64,000 nt of DNA from contig NZ_JBHLWI010000038.1 in NCBI RefSeq assembly GCF_042432905.1, positions 1-64,000 of the forward strand, written 5' to 3'. This document shows positions 1 to 7,641 of the stretch, in pieces. The notes under the pieces were generated by a model. The model ran no database searches and had not been told where the DNA came from. It saw only the letters and a list, made by a program, of their open reading frames with translations. Source of the DNA: Fontibacter flavus (GTDB taxonomy: Bacteria; Bacteroidota; Bacteroidia; Cytophagales; Cyclobacteriaceae). A program made the translations under genes and the position numbers. How positions within the stretch are numbered: the first letter of the stretch is position 1; each line of letters begins with the position of its first letter.

Positions 1-90
1 ACAATTGCCAGTCTGATTTTTAAAAACTACCTTAGACATTGTTGTATTTTGTTCAACTCTAAAATAATAATTTTAGAGAAGATCAACAAT

Positions 91-122
91 AAAAAAAGGG
101 TGTCTCGACTTTTCGGACACCC
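91..122 (-). terminator. Intrinsic terminator (minus strand)
   Basis: GGGTGTC at 98-104 pairs with GACACCC at 116-122. An inner CGA/TCG pairing (106-108 with 113-115) closes a four-base loop. Read on the minus strand the hairpin is followed by seven T (the A-run at 91-97), so it ends transcription arriving from the right. The only coding trace there is the decayed fragment at 149-259, so this may be the terminator of a gene that has been lost. Confidence 0.6.
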
Positions 123-148
123 CCAAACTAATCTTGAACCAAATGAGA

Positions 149-259
149 TTATCTATCCTTAGCAGTTTTATCCTTAAAAAAAGTCAACCTCTTATCTCTC
201 CACTTTTCAATCAGCTACAGCCCCAATTTATCACAGGCTTTAGTATGGAAAAATCCAGT
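149..259 (-). pseudogene. Decayed C-terminal coding remnant, family unknown
   Basis: One minus-strand frame reads about 36 codons of protein-like, charged sequence. It contains LIEKWRDKRLTFFKDK and ends at a TAA just before the terminator at 91-122. An in-frame TAG at 215-217 interrupts it; CAG at that point would give Gln. No start is visible upstream. The sense of the reading, the stop and the adjacent terminator suggest the tail of a dead gene. I do not recognise the family, and chance reading is possible over so short a stretch. Confidence 0.3.
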
Positions 260-412
260 TTATAGATCGCAATAATTATAATCCAAGACTTAGTCTTGGA
301 TTAGGGGATATAGGATTATTAACTTCATAAAAACTTAAATTGAATCATAATTACTTAATCAAATCTATAGAGAAGCCTATAACATCTTTTATCGTATTTA
401 AAATGTTTTTTT

Positions 413-420
413 TATATTTG
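413..420 (+). promoter_or_regulatory. -7 promoter box (TAnnTTTG)
   Basis: TATATTTG matches the Bacteroidetes -7 consensus TAnnTTTG. A clear TTTG -33 box is not seen; TTTT lies at 387-390. Transcription would begin near 424. This places the true start of the following gene at ATG 460 rather than at the further-upstream TTG codon at 340. Confidence 0.5.
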
Positions 421-459
421 GTAAATATAATATTTGAAAGGGTGAACAATGGAAAAAAT

Positions 460-810
460 ATGCTAGAACAGGAAATTTACAACTCATTAGAAAACAAAAA
501 AGGAGTTATATGGGAATTTACTTTAGCGATCAGGGTATACTATTACAAGTTATTTTCAGAACTTGAACCTAACTATTTTAATTTTTATAGTTTCACGACT
601 CATAACATCGAATTGGAAGACATCCGATTACAAAATTTGGGAAATAGTACAGTCGATTTTGTCATAAATGGGACTATATATGATTCTTGTTCAGGTGAGA
701 CTATTTTCTCTAATAAATCTTTCCTTTTTAGTGCAAAGATAGGTTATGATATTCCAAGAAATGAAAAATTCGACTTTATAAGCTATAATGTATTGAAACT
801 AGAAAAATAA
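460..810 (+). CDS. Hypothetical protein upstream of a broken RES-domain gene
   Basis: A 116-residue protein from ATG 460 (MLEQEIYNSLENKK...), without signal peptide or membrane segment, mixed alpha/beta in character. I do not recognise a family. The reading frame is open back to a TTG at 340, but a TATATTTG promoter box at 413-420 argues against that start. It ends 11 nt before the RES-domain gene, so the two were probably one transcript. By position it could be a partner or antidote of the RES protein, but the residues give no support for that. An alternative ATG at 449 opens another frame (MEKIC, stop); one extra A in the A6 tract that follows would join it to this frame. Confidence 0.55.
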   Translation: MLEQEIYNSLENKKGVIWEFTLAIRVYYYKLFSELEPNYFNFYSFTTHNIELEDIRLQNLGNSTVDFVINGTIYDSCSGETIFSNKSFLFSAKIGYDIPRNEKFDFISYNVLKLEK

Positions 811-821
811 GCCAGCTAGAA

Positions 822-1910
822 ATGTCCACGCTCAGAGAAGATTTTATCAAAGATTTAGAAAAATTCAGAAATAAATTTCCATTTCCCTTTACATCGGAAA
901 AGGAGAATGATGATTTTTTACTAACATATAAATATACCATTGAGCAGATTCAATTTTTTTGTGAGCAAGAACTTGATTATTTCCGGTTAAATACATTGAA
1001 TGTAAAATCCATATTTGAAAACATTTATAGAAAGGTATCAAAAGTCATTGAAAATAAACTAAAGGATGATGATGAAACTGCAATCCATCATTTCAACGAA
1101 CTCATGAAAAAATACAAAAAGAAAGATGAAGATCTATCCTCTAATGCTAATGAATATAATGGCAAGATGTCTTTTGATGAATTTCAATGTTTGGATTTGA
1201 AGGATTTTTTTCGAATTAGACCGGCTATTTGGGAAAATGAGAAAATAAAGCTTTTAACAAAGGAAGACCTTTTCCACATTAAATTTAATGAAAGGCGCAA
1301 ATGCAAAAATTACAGATTCAGTATTTCTGGAATTCCAGCTTTGTACCTTGGGGACTCAATTGAACTTTGCGAAAAAGAGATTTTTTACGATAAGGATATT
1401 TCTCAATATTACGTCTCGCAATTTAGAAATCGTGATAATTTTAAAGTTATTACCATCGATTTTCCCGAATTGGCAATTTGGGGGTTAAAGAATGGTCATC
1501 CAGGTACAGTGGCTTTAAGGTTTTTTGCATATTTGCCATTTTAGGCAGCCTGTTTATTTAGAACAGCACCTCCTCATAATCATCTTTATAACCCTGAATA
1601 CATAGTGCCTCAAATGTTAATGAGTTTTTTAAAGAAACATACCTATTTTGATGGCGTCAGATTTCCATCAACAAAATTCACTTACAATGAAAAAATCAAA
1701 CCTGGATTTAATTATGCTTTTCCCGTGAAAGAACCAGATGGGGATGGTTTCTGTAAAAATTTAAAAAGAATATTTGATTGGACAGACCCAATACTTTCAG
1801 AGATTGGCTATGATAAAATGAAAAATACTTTGAGTGTTTCAGCAAGTAAAATTGGTAAGTCTCATAACTTTAGGAGAACAAGAGAAGAGTTTAGGTGTTC
1901 GGCAAAATGA
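822..1910 (+). pseudogene. RES-domain protein interrupted by an in-frame TAG
   Basis: The frame from ATG 822 encodes a helical N-terminal region of about 120 residues and then a RES domain. That domain has a conserved arginine (FFRIRP), the YRFSISGIPALYLGDSIELCEKE segment typical of RES proteins, and an acidic end. A TAG at 1542-1544 stops it after residue 240. The same frame then continues without break to 1910 and carries the expected RES C-terminal half (AACLF, EYIVPQ, YFDGVRFPS). The lesion is therefore a single nonsense codon, not a frameshift. RES domains of toxin systems degrade NAD+ (family knowledge), so a nonsense mutation would disarm it. Amber suppression or readthrough is a less likely alternative. 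The N-terminal extension differs from the short RES toxin at 4045-4506. Confidence 0.8.
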
Positions 1911-1955
1911 TTATCTATTATCTCGGAGAGAAGGCATATTTTAAAACACCCGAAG

Positions 1956-2255
1956 CTATTTTCCCCTTATTTTTCTTAGTTCTTTTTCCAGTGACAAGGT
2001 GGATATCCTTTTTTTGAGGATCAGATTTTCTTCTTTAATCCGTTTTACTTCAGTTTCTAGTTTGGAAAAATCTCCTTTTAAAAATTCTCTAATTATATAG
2101 ACATATAATATAATAATAGAAATAATTCCGAGCACAGGATAAAAGTTTGATGCTGTGTATGAATTTTGATTTTTAAGTTCATTAATAAAAAAAACAACAA
2201 TCAGGATGATGGCTAAATATAAGGTTGTAACAATTATTTGTGCAATGTTTTTCAT
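1956..2255 (-). CDS. Small membrane protein with coiled-coil tail
   Basis: A 99-residue protein with two hydrophobic segments (about residues 5-24 and 39-59). A charged C-terminal helix of coiled-coil type (about 67-95) follows, rich in Lys, Glu and Leu. ATG 2255 overlaps the stop of the upstream gene by four bases (ATGA), so the two are translationally coupled. No family recognised. Its layout (two membrane spans, then a cytoplasmic coiled coil) is the same as that of the 104-residue neighbour at 2252-2566, so they may be diverged duplicates forming one membrane complex. Confidence 0.6.
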   Translation of the reverse strand: MKNIAQIIVTTLYLAIILIVVFFINELKNQNSYTASNFYPVLGIISIIILYVYIIREFLKGDFSKLETEVKRIKEENLILKKRISTLSLEKELRKIRGK

Positions 2256-2566
2256 AAGTTTTCTATTTCATTTAATGACTTTTTCAATCTTTCATTTTCA
2301 ATTGTAAGCTCCAAAATTCTTTCTCGCTTTTCAAGAAGTCTAAACTCATCTATATTTTGGCTTTTATTGAAAAAAAATATAAAAAACATTATGCTATGTA
2401 TAAAACCTATCAATCTAATCAGGATCACAATTGTTTCGTAGAAATGAAAGCGAAAACTTATTAGGTGATTTAAAAAGTACCCTATATTTTCCAACGATAA
2501 TACCAAAAGACACAGTATTATCACATTAAATGAAAAAGCTAAAATTCTAATTGTTTTGGTTTTCAT
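2252..2566 (-). CDS. Small membrane protein with coiled-coil tail
   Basis: A 104-residue protein with hydrophobic segments at about residues 8-30 and 43-67. A charged, heptad-like C-terminal helix follows (LLEKRERILELTIENERLKK region). It is the first gene of a two-gene unit whose stop and next start overlap in ATGA. No family recognised. The ATG start at 2566 follows an AT-rich leader; no -7 box of the TAnnTTTG type was found close upstream. It lies in the AT-rich accessory patch at the window's left end. Confidence 0.6.
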   Translation of the reverse strand: MKTKTIRILAFSFNVIILCLLVLSLENIGYFLNHLISFRFHFYETIVILIRLIGFIHSIMFFIFFFNKSQNIDEFRLLEKRERILELTIENERLKKSLNEIENL

Positions 2567-2702
2567 ATTTATAAATTTATTGAAATTTATAGATTCGACA
2601 GGGAAAAAAATTAATCATTCCAAACTTATTTCTATAATCATCGAAATATTTTTAATATATGATTTTTTGATTTGATTCATGGTAAAAAAGTACGCTGATT
2701 GA

Positions 2703-2867
2703 TTACTCCCCCAAATAACTCTTCAAATCCTTCTGCCGGAACAATAAATAACTCTTTCCTACCCTTCGTTATCCTGTCAAAACTTTTACAAACCCTTTCC
2801 CAATAAAGGGATTGACTTTATCTAGATAAACTTTCTGGATATTTAATTTTTAAGGCAGTTGAATCAT
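2703..2867 (-). pseudogene. Decayed N-terminus of an AAA ATPase (DUF4143 type)
   Basis: From a minus-strand ATG at 2865-2867 a single frame reads through two internal stops (TAA at 2850-2852 and TAA at 2769-2771) to a TAA at 2703-2705. It encodes VNPFIGKGFVKVLTG, stop, RRVGKSYLLFRQ. This is the Walker A region of the AAA_14/DUF4143 ATPases, whose usual form is VLTGxRRVGKSYLL. The stop at 2769 is one C-to-T change from CAA (Gln). Only the first 50 or so codons remain; Walker B and the rest are missing. Function is lost. Confidence 0.6.
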
Positions 2868-3056
2868 TTTTGTAAGTATGATTATAATGATGTTGAAATA
2901 TACAATTTATTGTAGTTATACATACAATACTGGCTTTCCGATTTAAACAATGATTCTGTATGACCCATTTTAAATAATGAATCCATGTGAAAGAAAGACT
3001 GACTTCTAGCTTTTCTACACCCGAAGCCTTGGATAATTCTTCCAACCATAACCATT

Positions 3057-3431
3057 TTAATCTATCCTCTCCGCATGAATAACAAAAACAGCCGGATGCC
3101 TTATACCCAGCGTTGTGCAAGCAATTGCTTCACTATCCAGTTTTTTTCTAATTCGGATCCGAAGTTTCATATTAGGTTCACCAAATTTATTCCTATCCAA
3201 GTTGAACCCTTCCCGTAAACTTTGATCCATAACATACTGGTTGCCAACTAAACTTTCAAGTCTAGCGATATCCTTTTCTTCAAATCTCAAAACATTTAAC
3301 CTGCAATCCACACTCAAGCCTAATGTGGTCACCTCAAATTGCCCAGTAGGAAGATTGTGCTCTTCATCTTCCGGATCTGTGCAATTGGTGAAAAAAGCTA
3401 ATATGCACAAAATTAGATAGTGCTTTTTCAT
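3057..3431 (-). CDS. Hypothetical lipoprotein
   Basis: A 124-residue protein with a lipoprotein signal: positively charged start (MKKHY), a hydrophobic stretch, then a lipobox ending at Cys17 (AFFTNC). An acidic linker (DPEDEEHN) follows, which in this phylum often accompanies surface lipoproteins. The mature part is about 105 residues, probably beta-rich, with two cysteines that could pair. No family recognised. It is monocistronic as far as visible and divergent from the Xre-RES operon, with 146 nt between the two starts. Confidence 0.65.
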   Translation of the reverse strand: MKKHYLILCILAFFTNCTDPEDEEHNLPTGQFEVTTLGLSVDCRLNVLRFEEKDIARLESLVGNQYVMDQSLREGFNLDRNKFGEPNMKLRIRIRKKLDSEAIACTTLGIRHPAVFVIHAERID

Positions 3432-3532
3432 GGATGTAAAGGTTTTTATTTGAGACGATGCAAACAGTCCTTTCGTTTCAAATAAGATATTGATTCTAAA
3501 ATAAAAAAATCACTTCTTCCTTAATTCATTTT

Positions 3533-3560
3533 TGGACATTTTTCGTTATATTAGTGGACA
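3533..3560 (+). promoter_or_regulatory. Promoter with direct repeats, candidate Xre operator
   Basis: TGGACA occurs at 3533-3538 and again at 3555-3560, 22 bp apart, which is about two helical turns on the same face. TATATTAG at 3548-3555, close to the -7 consensus TAnnTTTG, lies between and touches the second copy. The site is 18-45 nt before the Xre antitoxin start. Xre antitoxins usually repress their own operon, so these repeats are the best candidate operator. The assignment is inference from position. Confidence 0.45.
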
Positions 3561-3577
3561 AATTTCCATAGAAGACC

Positions 3578-4039
3578 ATGTCTAAAAAAGCATCAAAAGT
3601 TAGCGAGCCCGAAGTGGCATCATACGGTAAAGCTACTTTCTCAGTAGATTCCATTCTTAATATGGAAATGGGCCACTTTGACGAGCCATTGAGCAGGGTA
3701 AAGACGTTCCGTGAGGGGCTTGGAAAAGATGCCTTCGAAAGCCTAAAAGCGATTGCTGGTTTAGATTACAACACCCTCGCTACAGCCTTGGGCATTTCAT
3801 CCAAGACCATTCAGCGAAAGGAAGTATTTGACACTATCCAATCCGAAAAGATGTTTGAGCTGGCCGAGCTTTATGCCATGGGCATCTCCTATTTTGGACT
3901 GGAAGGCTTCAGGAATTGGATGGAGCGCCCCCTTTTTTCAATAGGTAACCGGAAGCCCTTAGACTTAATAGATGTGTCTGAGGGATTGGATATTCTAAAG
4001 TCAGAGATTATGCGTCTACAGCACGGGATAGCCATCTGA
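3578..4039 (+). CDS. Xre/MbcA/ParS-type antitoxin
   Basis: A 153-residue DNA-binding antitoxin. A helix-turn-helix region lies near residues 55-90 (LKAIAGLDYNTLATALGISSKTIQRKE). The C-terminal third (about 95-150: SEKMFELAELYAMGISYFG, FRNWMERPLFSIGNRKPLDLI) is the toxin-binding antitoxin domain (DUF2384). Family members bind and block a RES toxin and repress the operon. It ends 5 nt before the RES gene at 4045, the standard antitoxin-first order. Paired TGGACA repeats at 3533-3560 sit at its promoter. Confidence 0.92.
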   Translation: MSKKASKVSEPEVASYGKATFSVDSILNMEMGHFDEPLSRVKTFREGLGKDAFESLKAIAGLDYNTLATALGISSKTIQRKEVFDTIQSEKMFELAELYAMGISYFGLEGFRNWMERPLFSIGNRKPLDLIDVSEGLDILKSEIMRLQHGIAI

Positions 4040-4044
4040 ACTGC

Positions 4045-4506
4045 ATGAAGGTCTATAGGATTGCCCTGACCCAATACTGCGACGACAGCGGTGAAGGAGC
4101 CAAACGCTTTGGAGGCAGATGGAACTTGCCTGGACACCCCGCACTCTATGCTGGAACAAGTATAGCCTCTTCCCTGCTTGAAAGATTGACCATAGATCCG
4201 GAGTTGTTTGCTTCTGACAGGTATGTCAAATATTCGGTAATGGAAATCAATTTGCCTGCAGAGCATATTTTCACCCCTTCCTTAGGCGAACTTCCTGCTG
4301 GCTGGAATTTGATACCTGCTACAAAATCATCGATGAATTATGGCACCGGACTATTGCGGTCCGGCCTACTGTCCTTTGCTGTGCCTTCAGTTGTGGATCC
4401 AAGTTCTTTTAACTATGTCATCAATCCTCTCTCTCCAAAATTCAACTTGATCAAATACAGGGTTTACCCTTTGCCTCTGGACAAAAGACTGATCAGAAGT
4501 GTATAA
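4045..4506 (+). CDS. RES-family toxin (NAD+-degrading)
   Basis: A 153-residue RES-domain protein of normal toxin length. It has the conserved N-terminal arginine (VYRIA, Arg5), the GGRWNLPG segment, and YAGTSIASSLLE with its glutamate. The C-terminal part (SFNYVINPLSP, YRVYPLPLDKRL) is typical as well. Characterised family members deplete cellular NAD+ by hydrolysis or phosphorolysis and are neutralised by Xre antitoxins. The gene is intact and immediately downstream of its antitoxin. It converges with the amidohydrolase gene at 4566; no clear hairpin terminator is seen in the 59 nt between them. Confidence 0.92.
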   Translation: MKVYRIALTQYCDDSGEGAKRFGGRWNLPGHPALYAGTSIASSLLERLTIDPELFASDRYVKYSVMEINLPAEHIFTPSLGELPAGWNLIPATKSSMNYGTGLLRSGLLSFAVPSVVDPSSFNYVINPLSPKFNLIKYRVYPLPLDKRLIRSV

Positions 4507-4565
4507 AATAATGCGAACTCAGTATAATTAGCCTATTTCTTATTTTTTCCTGCTTTCAAAAAAAA

Positions 4566-5900
4566 TCACTCCACCAAATTCTTATACACCTTCCCATCCT
4601 TCATGATCAACACAAACTTTTCTGCGGGATTCGCAATCAGAGAAAGGTCGTTCAAAGGGTCACCGTCCACCAAAATCAAATCTGCCAAAGCCCCTTCTTC
4701 CACCACGCCCAATTTTCCGGGATAGGGACTTCTTAGACCCGAAAGCTGCAGCAATTCGGCATTGTCATGGGTGACCATTTTCAGGATTTCGGCATTGGTA
4801 AACCATTGCTGCAATCGGAGGATATAGGCATTCTGCTGTTCGTTCAATTCCGGTTCGAAAAGGAAATCCGTTCCCCAGGCAATCTTCAGTTTCATCTTTT
4901 TGGCTATTGGCCATAGTTTGGCCTGCCCTTCGATTACCGGTTTGCGCTTTTCTATCCTTTGCGGATCCATATCGGGAGTGCTCTCTACCAGGTTTTGGGT
5001 ACTTAGCCAGATATTCTTTCTTTTCATCAACCGTAGTGTCTTTTCATCCAGCATCTGTCCGTGTTCCACACATTTGACACCTGCTTTGATGGCCCTTTGC
5101 ACCGCTCTAGGGGTGTAAGCATGGACCATGACATAGGTCCCCCAATCTTCGGCAGCTTCCACTGCTGCGCGCATCTCATCAAAAGTATATTGGGTGACAT
5201 CCACGGGATCATAGGCAGAAGAGGTTCCACCTCCGGCCATCAACTTGATCTGACTGGCCCCAAAACGCAGGTTTTCCCGCACCGCAGTCAAAACTTCATC
5301 CCTGCCATCCGCAATAATAGTGGCATTGAATCTTTCTGCCCTTGAGGGCTCTCCGAAAAATCTTCTGGACTGCTCTTCAGGCGTACGGAAATCCCCATGG
5401 CCTGCTGTCTGTGAAATGGTAGCTCCGGAAGGCCAAATCCTGGGGCCCTTTAGCTTACCTTGGTCAACCCCCATTTTAAGAGGAAAAATTGGCCCGCCTG
5501 CATCTCTAACCGATGTGAATCCACGCATCAACATACGTTCTGCATTGCCTCCTACTTTTTCCATGATTACACCCTCGGAAAGCATAGGTGACATCATCTC
5601 CCGCATGGTCAAGGCTCCAAAAGCCATATGCACGTGCACATCGATCAGGCCTGGCATAAGGGTCTTGCCATTTCCCTTAATTTTGATTACCTCTTCTATT
5701 GTCTGAATTGGTGCACTACTAATTGCTTTTATTTTATTTCCCTCTATCCAAACATTCATGGGGCTTGTCAAGGTGTTCGATTTCCCATCAAACACCTTCA
5801 CATTCTCAAAAATAACAGAGCTTGTACTTTGACACTGAGCATCTAAATGATTAAATAAAATGCTGATAAATAATAGGATTGTAAAATAAAACTTTGACAT
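4566..5900 (-). CDS. Exported metal-dependent amidohydrolase
   Basis: A 444-residue amidohydrolase of the imidazolonepropionase/prolidase-like group. A signal peptide (about residues 1-21) points to the periplasm or outside. Metal-binding motifs are visible in order: HVH after PGLID (about 88-92), a lysine region (SQIKLMAGGG), VHAYTP and CVEHGQ histidines, and WGTDFLF with the last aspartate. The composite beta-domain follows (GALADLILVDGDPLNDL). The family cleaves Xaa-Pro dipeptides or cyclic amides; the substrate here cannot be told. A TAGTTTTG box at 5930-5937 on the minus strand fits a promoter 30 nt upstream. Confidence 0.88.
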   Translation of the reverse strand: MSKFYFTILLFISILFNHLDAQCQSTSSVIFENVKVFDGKSNTLTSPMNVWIEGNKIKAISSAPIQTIEEVIKIKGNGKTLMPGLIDVHVHMAFGALTMREMMSPMLSEGVIMEKVGGNAERMLMRGFTSVRDAGGPIFPLKMGVDQGKLKGPRIWPSGATISQTAGHGDFRTPEEQSRRFFGEPSRAERFNATIIADGRDEVLTAVRENLRFGASQIKLMAGGGTSSAYDPVDVTQYTFDEMRAAVEAAEDWGTYVMVHAYTPRAVQRAIKAGVKCVEHGQMLDEKTLRLMKRKNIWLSTQNLVESTPDMDPQRIEKRKPVIEGQAKLWPIAKKMKLKIAWGTDFLFEPELNEQQNAYILRLQQWFTNAEILKMVTHDNAELLQLSGLRSPYPGKLGVVEEGALADLILVDGDPLNDLSLIANPAEKFVLIMKDGKVYKNLVE

Positions 5901-5929
5901 ATTACTTATAGGTAAAATAATTTATTTTA

Positions 5930-5937
5930 CAAAACTA
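5930..5937 (-). promoter_or_regulatory. -7 promoter box for the amidohydrolase
   Basis: Minus-strand TAGTTTTG matches TAnnTTTG exactly and lies 30 nt before the ATG at 5900. No clear -33 TTG is visible at the expected 19-21 nt further upstream. Confidence 0.45.
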
Positions 5938-6029
5938 ATGATTTGATCTAAATCCTCCACCCTTAAATAAGTTTTTTGTATACTTTGAAATGAGTGCTTA
6001 ACTTGGATATTCATTCGATAATAAGATCC

Positions 6030-6785
6030 ATGAAAAGAATTTTACTTTTACTCCTAAACACGCTCACTTTTTTCGTGACACTCTACTTAAATCACCTATA
6101 TGGTTCTGGAGCAGGAGATCGGAAATCAGTAGGTGAAATCAGCAATCAATTCGATGTCTTGATCACGCCTGCAGGATACGCTTTTTCAATTTGGGGTCTG
6201 ATCTATTTTTTACTGATAGGCTTTATTGTTTATCAATGGGTTCAGTTTTTTAAACATAAAAAGGAAGATTCTTTGGAAAAGACTTCTGTTTGGTTGGCTT
6301 TATCCAATATGCTGAATGCCCTATGGATTGTTGTCTGGACAGACGGACAACTTTTGTTATCTGTCTTTATCATTTTTTTACTATTGCTATCACTACTGAA
6401 ACTTGGCAATAATCTGAATTTGGGTAAAGAACCTCAAATGCCTAGGATATTTGTTCAGTGGCCTCTAGGCGTTTATGTCGGCTGGATAATAGTCGCTTCG
6501 GTAGTCAACTTATCGGTGTGGCTATACACTACTGAAATTTTCTATCAGGCACAAGTAATATGGGCTTGCTTAGTTCTGTGCGTGGCGGCTGTGATCTATG
6601 CTACCTTTGCCTTAAAGGCTGGGATTTTAAGTGCAGTTTGGGTAGGGATTTGGGCTTTTGCAGCTATTGCTTTCAAACAATGGGGTAATGAAAGGGCTGT
6701 ATCTATTGTAGCACTTGCGCTGATATTAATGCTGGTTTTTGTGATTTTTTTCAAGATGAAAAGCAATAAAAAGTATGCAAAATAG
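6030..6785 (+). CDS. TspO/MBR-like tryptophan-rich membrane protein
   Basis: A 251-residue polytopic protein with about seven hydrophobic segments. The segment ITPAGYAFSIWGLIYFLL is the hallmark of the tryptophan-rich sensory protein (TspO-like) group, though this long form exceeds the five-helix TspO of about 160 residues. Family members bind tetrapyrroles or regulate stress responses; the role of the long bacterial form is unclear. I chose ATG 6030 (MKRILLLLL), because the upstream GTG at 5994 adds a hydrophilic leader before a natural hydrophobic start. Monocistronic. Confidence 0.75.
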   Translation: MKRILLLLLNTLTFFVTLYLNHLYGSGAGDRKSVGEISNQFDVLITPAGYAFSIWGLIYFLLIGFIVYQWVQFFKHKKEDSLEKTSVWLALSNMLNALWIVVWTDGQLLLSVFIIFLLLLSLLKLGNNLNLGKEPQMPRIFVQWPLGVYVGWIIVASVVNLSVWLYTTEIFYQAQVIWACLVLCVAAVIYATFALKAGILSAVWVGIWAFAAIAFKQWGNERAVSIVALALILMLVFVIFFKMKSNKKYAK

Positions 6786-6912
6786 TGTGGTAAATAAAAT
6801 TTGTTTGTATTAAGTATTTTGTTTAATTTCCAACGTTTATTCTGAGATAACTGCTTTAGACAACCAAATCGCCCCTAGTAATTGAGCAGTATTTCTATTT
6901 CTCTTTATACTT

Positions 6913-7524
6913 ATGATTGGAATTTTAGGTGGTACCCGTTTAGCCCTTACTTTAGGACAGGCCCTTTCAGCCCGTGCTATAGATATTGCATATGGTGTAA
7001 GAAGTGGTTTTGTTCCGAACGAAATCGAGTGGAAAATCCTTAACATGTCTTCAAATAAGGTAAAGAGCTTTAAAGAGGTTATTGATATTTCCAGTGTTTT
7101 ATTAATATGTTGTGAAAATGATTACCTAGAACAGGTGTTTGATGAGCTTTCAAATGCCGACATCAAAGAGAAAACGGTAATCGACTGTACCAATAGTGAT
7201 GATCCTAAAATTTTTTCCTGCAATACAGATTTTATCAGAAGCATAGTGGATACCCCTAAAATCTTTAAGGCATTTAATAATCTAGGATTAGATTATCCAA
7301 CATCTGATCCAATGGGTGTGGTAAAGGAGACTTATTACTGTGGTCCGGATATACCTGAAAAGCAAGTGGTCAAGCATTTGATTTCCATGATGGGCTTTAA
7401 TGCTGTGGATGCTGGGGAAATTGAAAATGCCCCTCTTTTGGAGGCTATGTATCACTTGAGAAAAGAAATCAGTAGTAGAAGAAGTGCTAAAAGTGATTAC
7501 CATTTTAAGTTGATTTCTGTCTAA
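6913..7524 (+). CDS. NAD(P)-binding F420-type oxidoreductase-like protein
   Basis: A 203-residue Rossmann-fold protein. The dinucleotide loop is at the start (MIGILGGTRLALTLGQAL), then a second strand with the arginine usual for NADP discrimination (YGVRSGF). A conserved segment follows (TVIDCTNSDDPKIF, KAFNNLGLDYP, YCGPD). This matches the NADP oxidoreductase, coenzyme F420-dependent family, whose bacterial members mostly reduce unknown substrates with NADPH. The C-terminus is shorter than in many relatives. No co-oriented partner overlaps it. Confidence 0.7.
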   Translation: MIGILGGTRLALTLGQALSARAIDIAYGVRSGFVPNEIEWKILNMSSNKVKSFKEVIDISSVLLICCENDYLEQVFDELSNADIKEKTVIDCTNSDDPKIFSCNTDFIRSIVDTPKIFKAFNNLGLDYPTSDPMGVVKETYYCGPDIPEKQVVKHLISMMGFNAVDAGEIENAPLLEAMYHLRKEISSRRSAKSDYHFKLISV

Positions 7525-7641
7525 AATTTTTGGCTCCGCATTTATTTAATAATCCCTTTTCTTTGTTATAGGATTTTTTAAGCTTGTATAAGCTATTTCT
7601 TTACCAGTATTATTTACTTTTACTCGATTGATTGACATTCC

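Noticed and set aside
2818..3120. Minus-strand 100-codon open frame
   Set aside because: Overlaps the lipoprotein gene and the ATPase remnant, has many His/Cys/Trp and no recognisable family; more likely chance.
5320..5706. 128-codon plus-strand frame inside the amidohydrolase gene
   Set aside because: Antisense shadow of a conserved enzyme.
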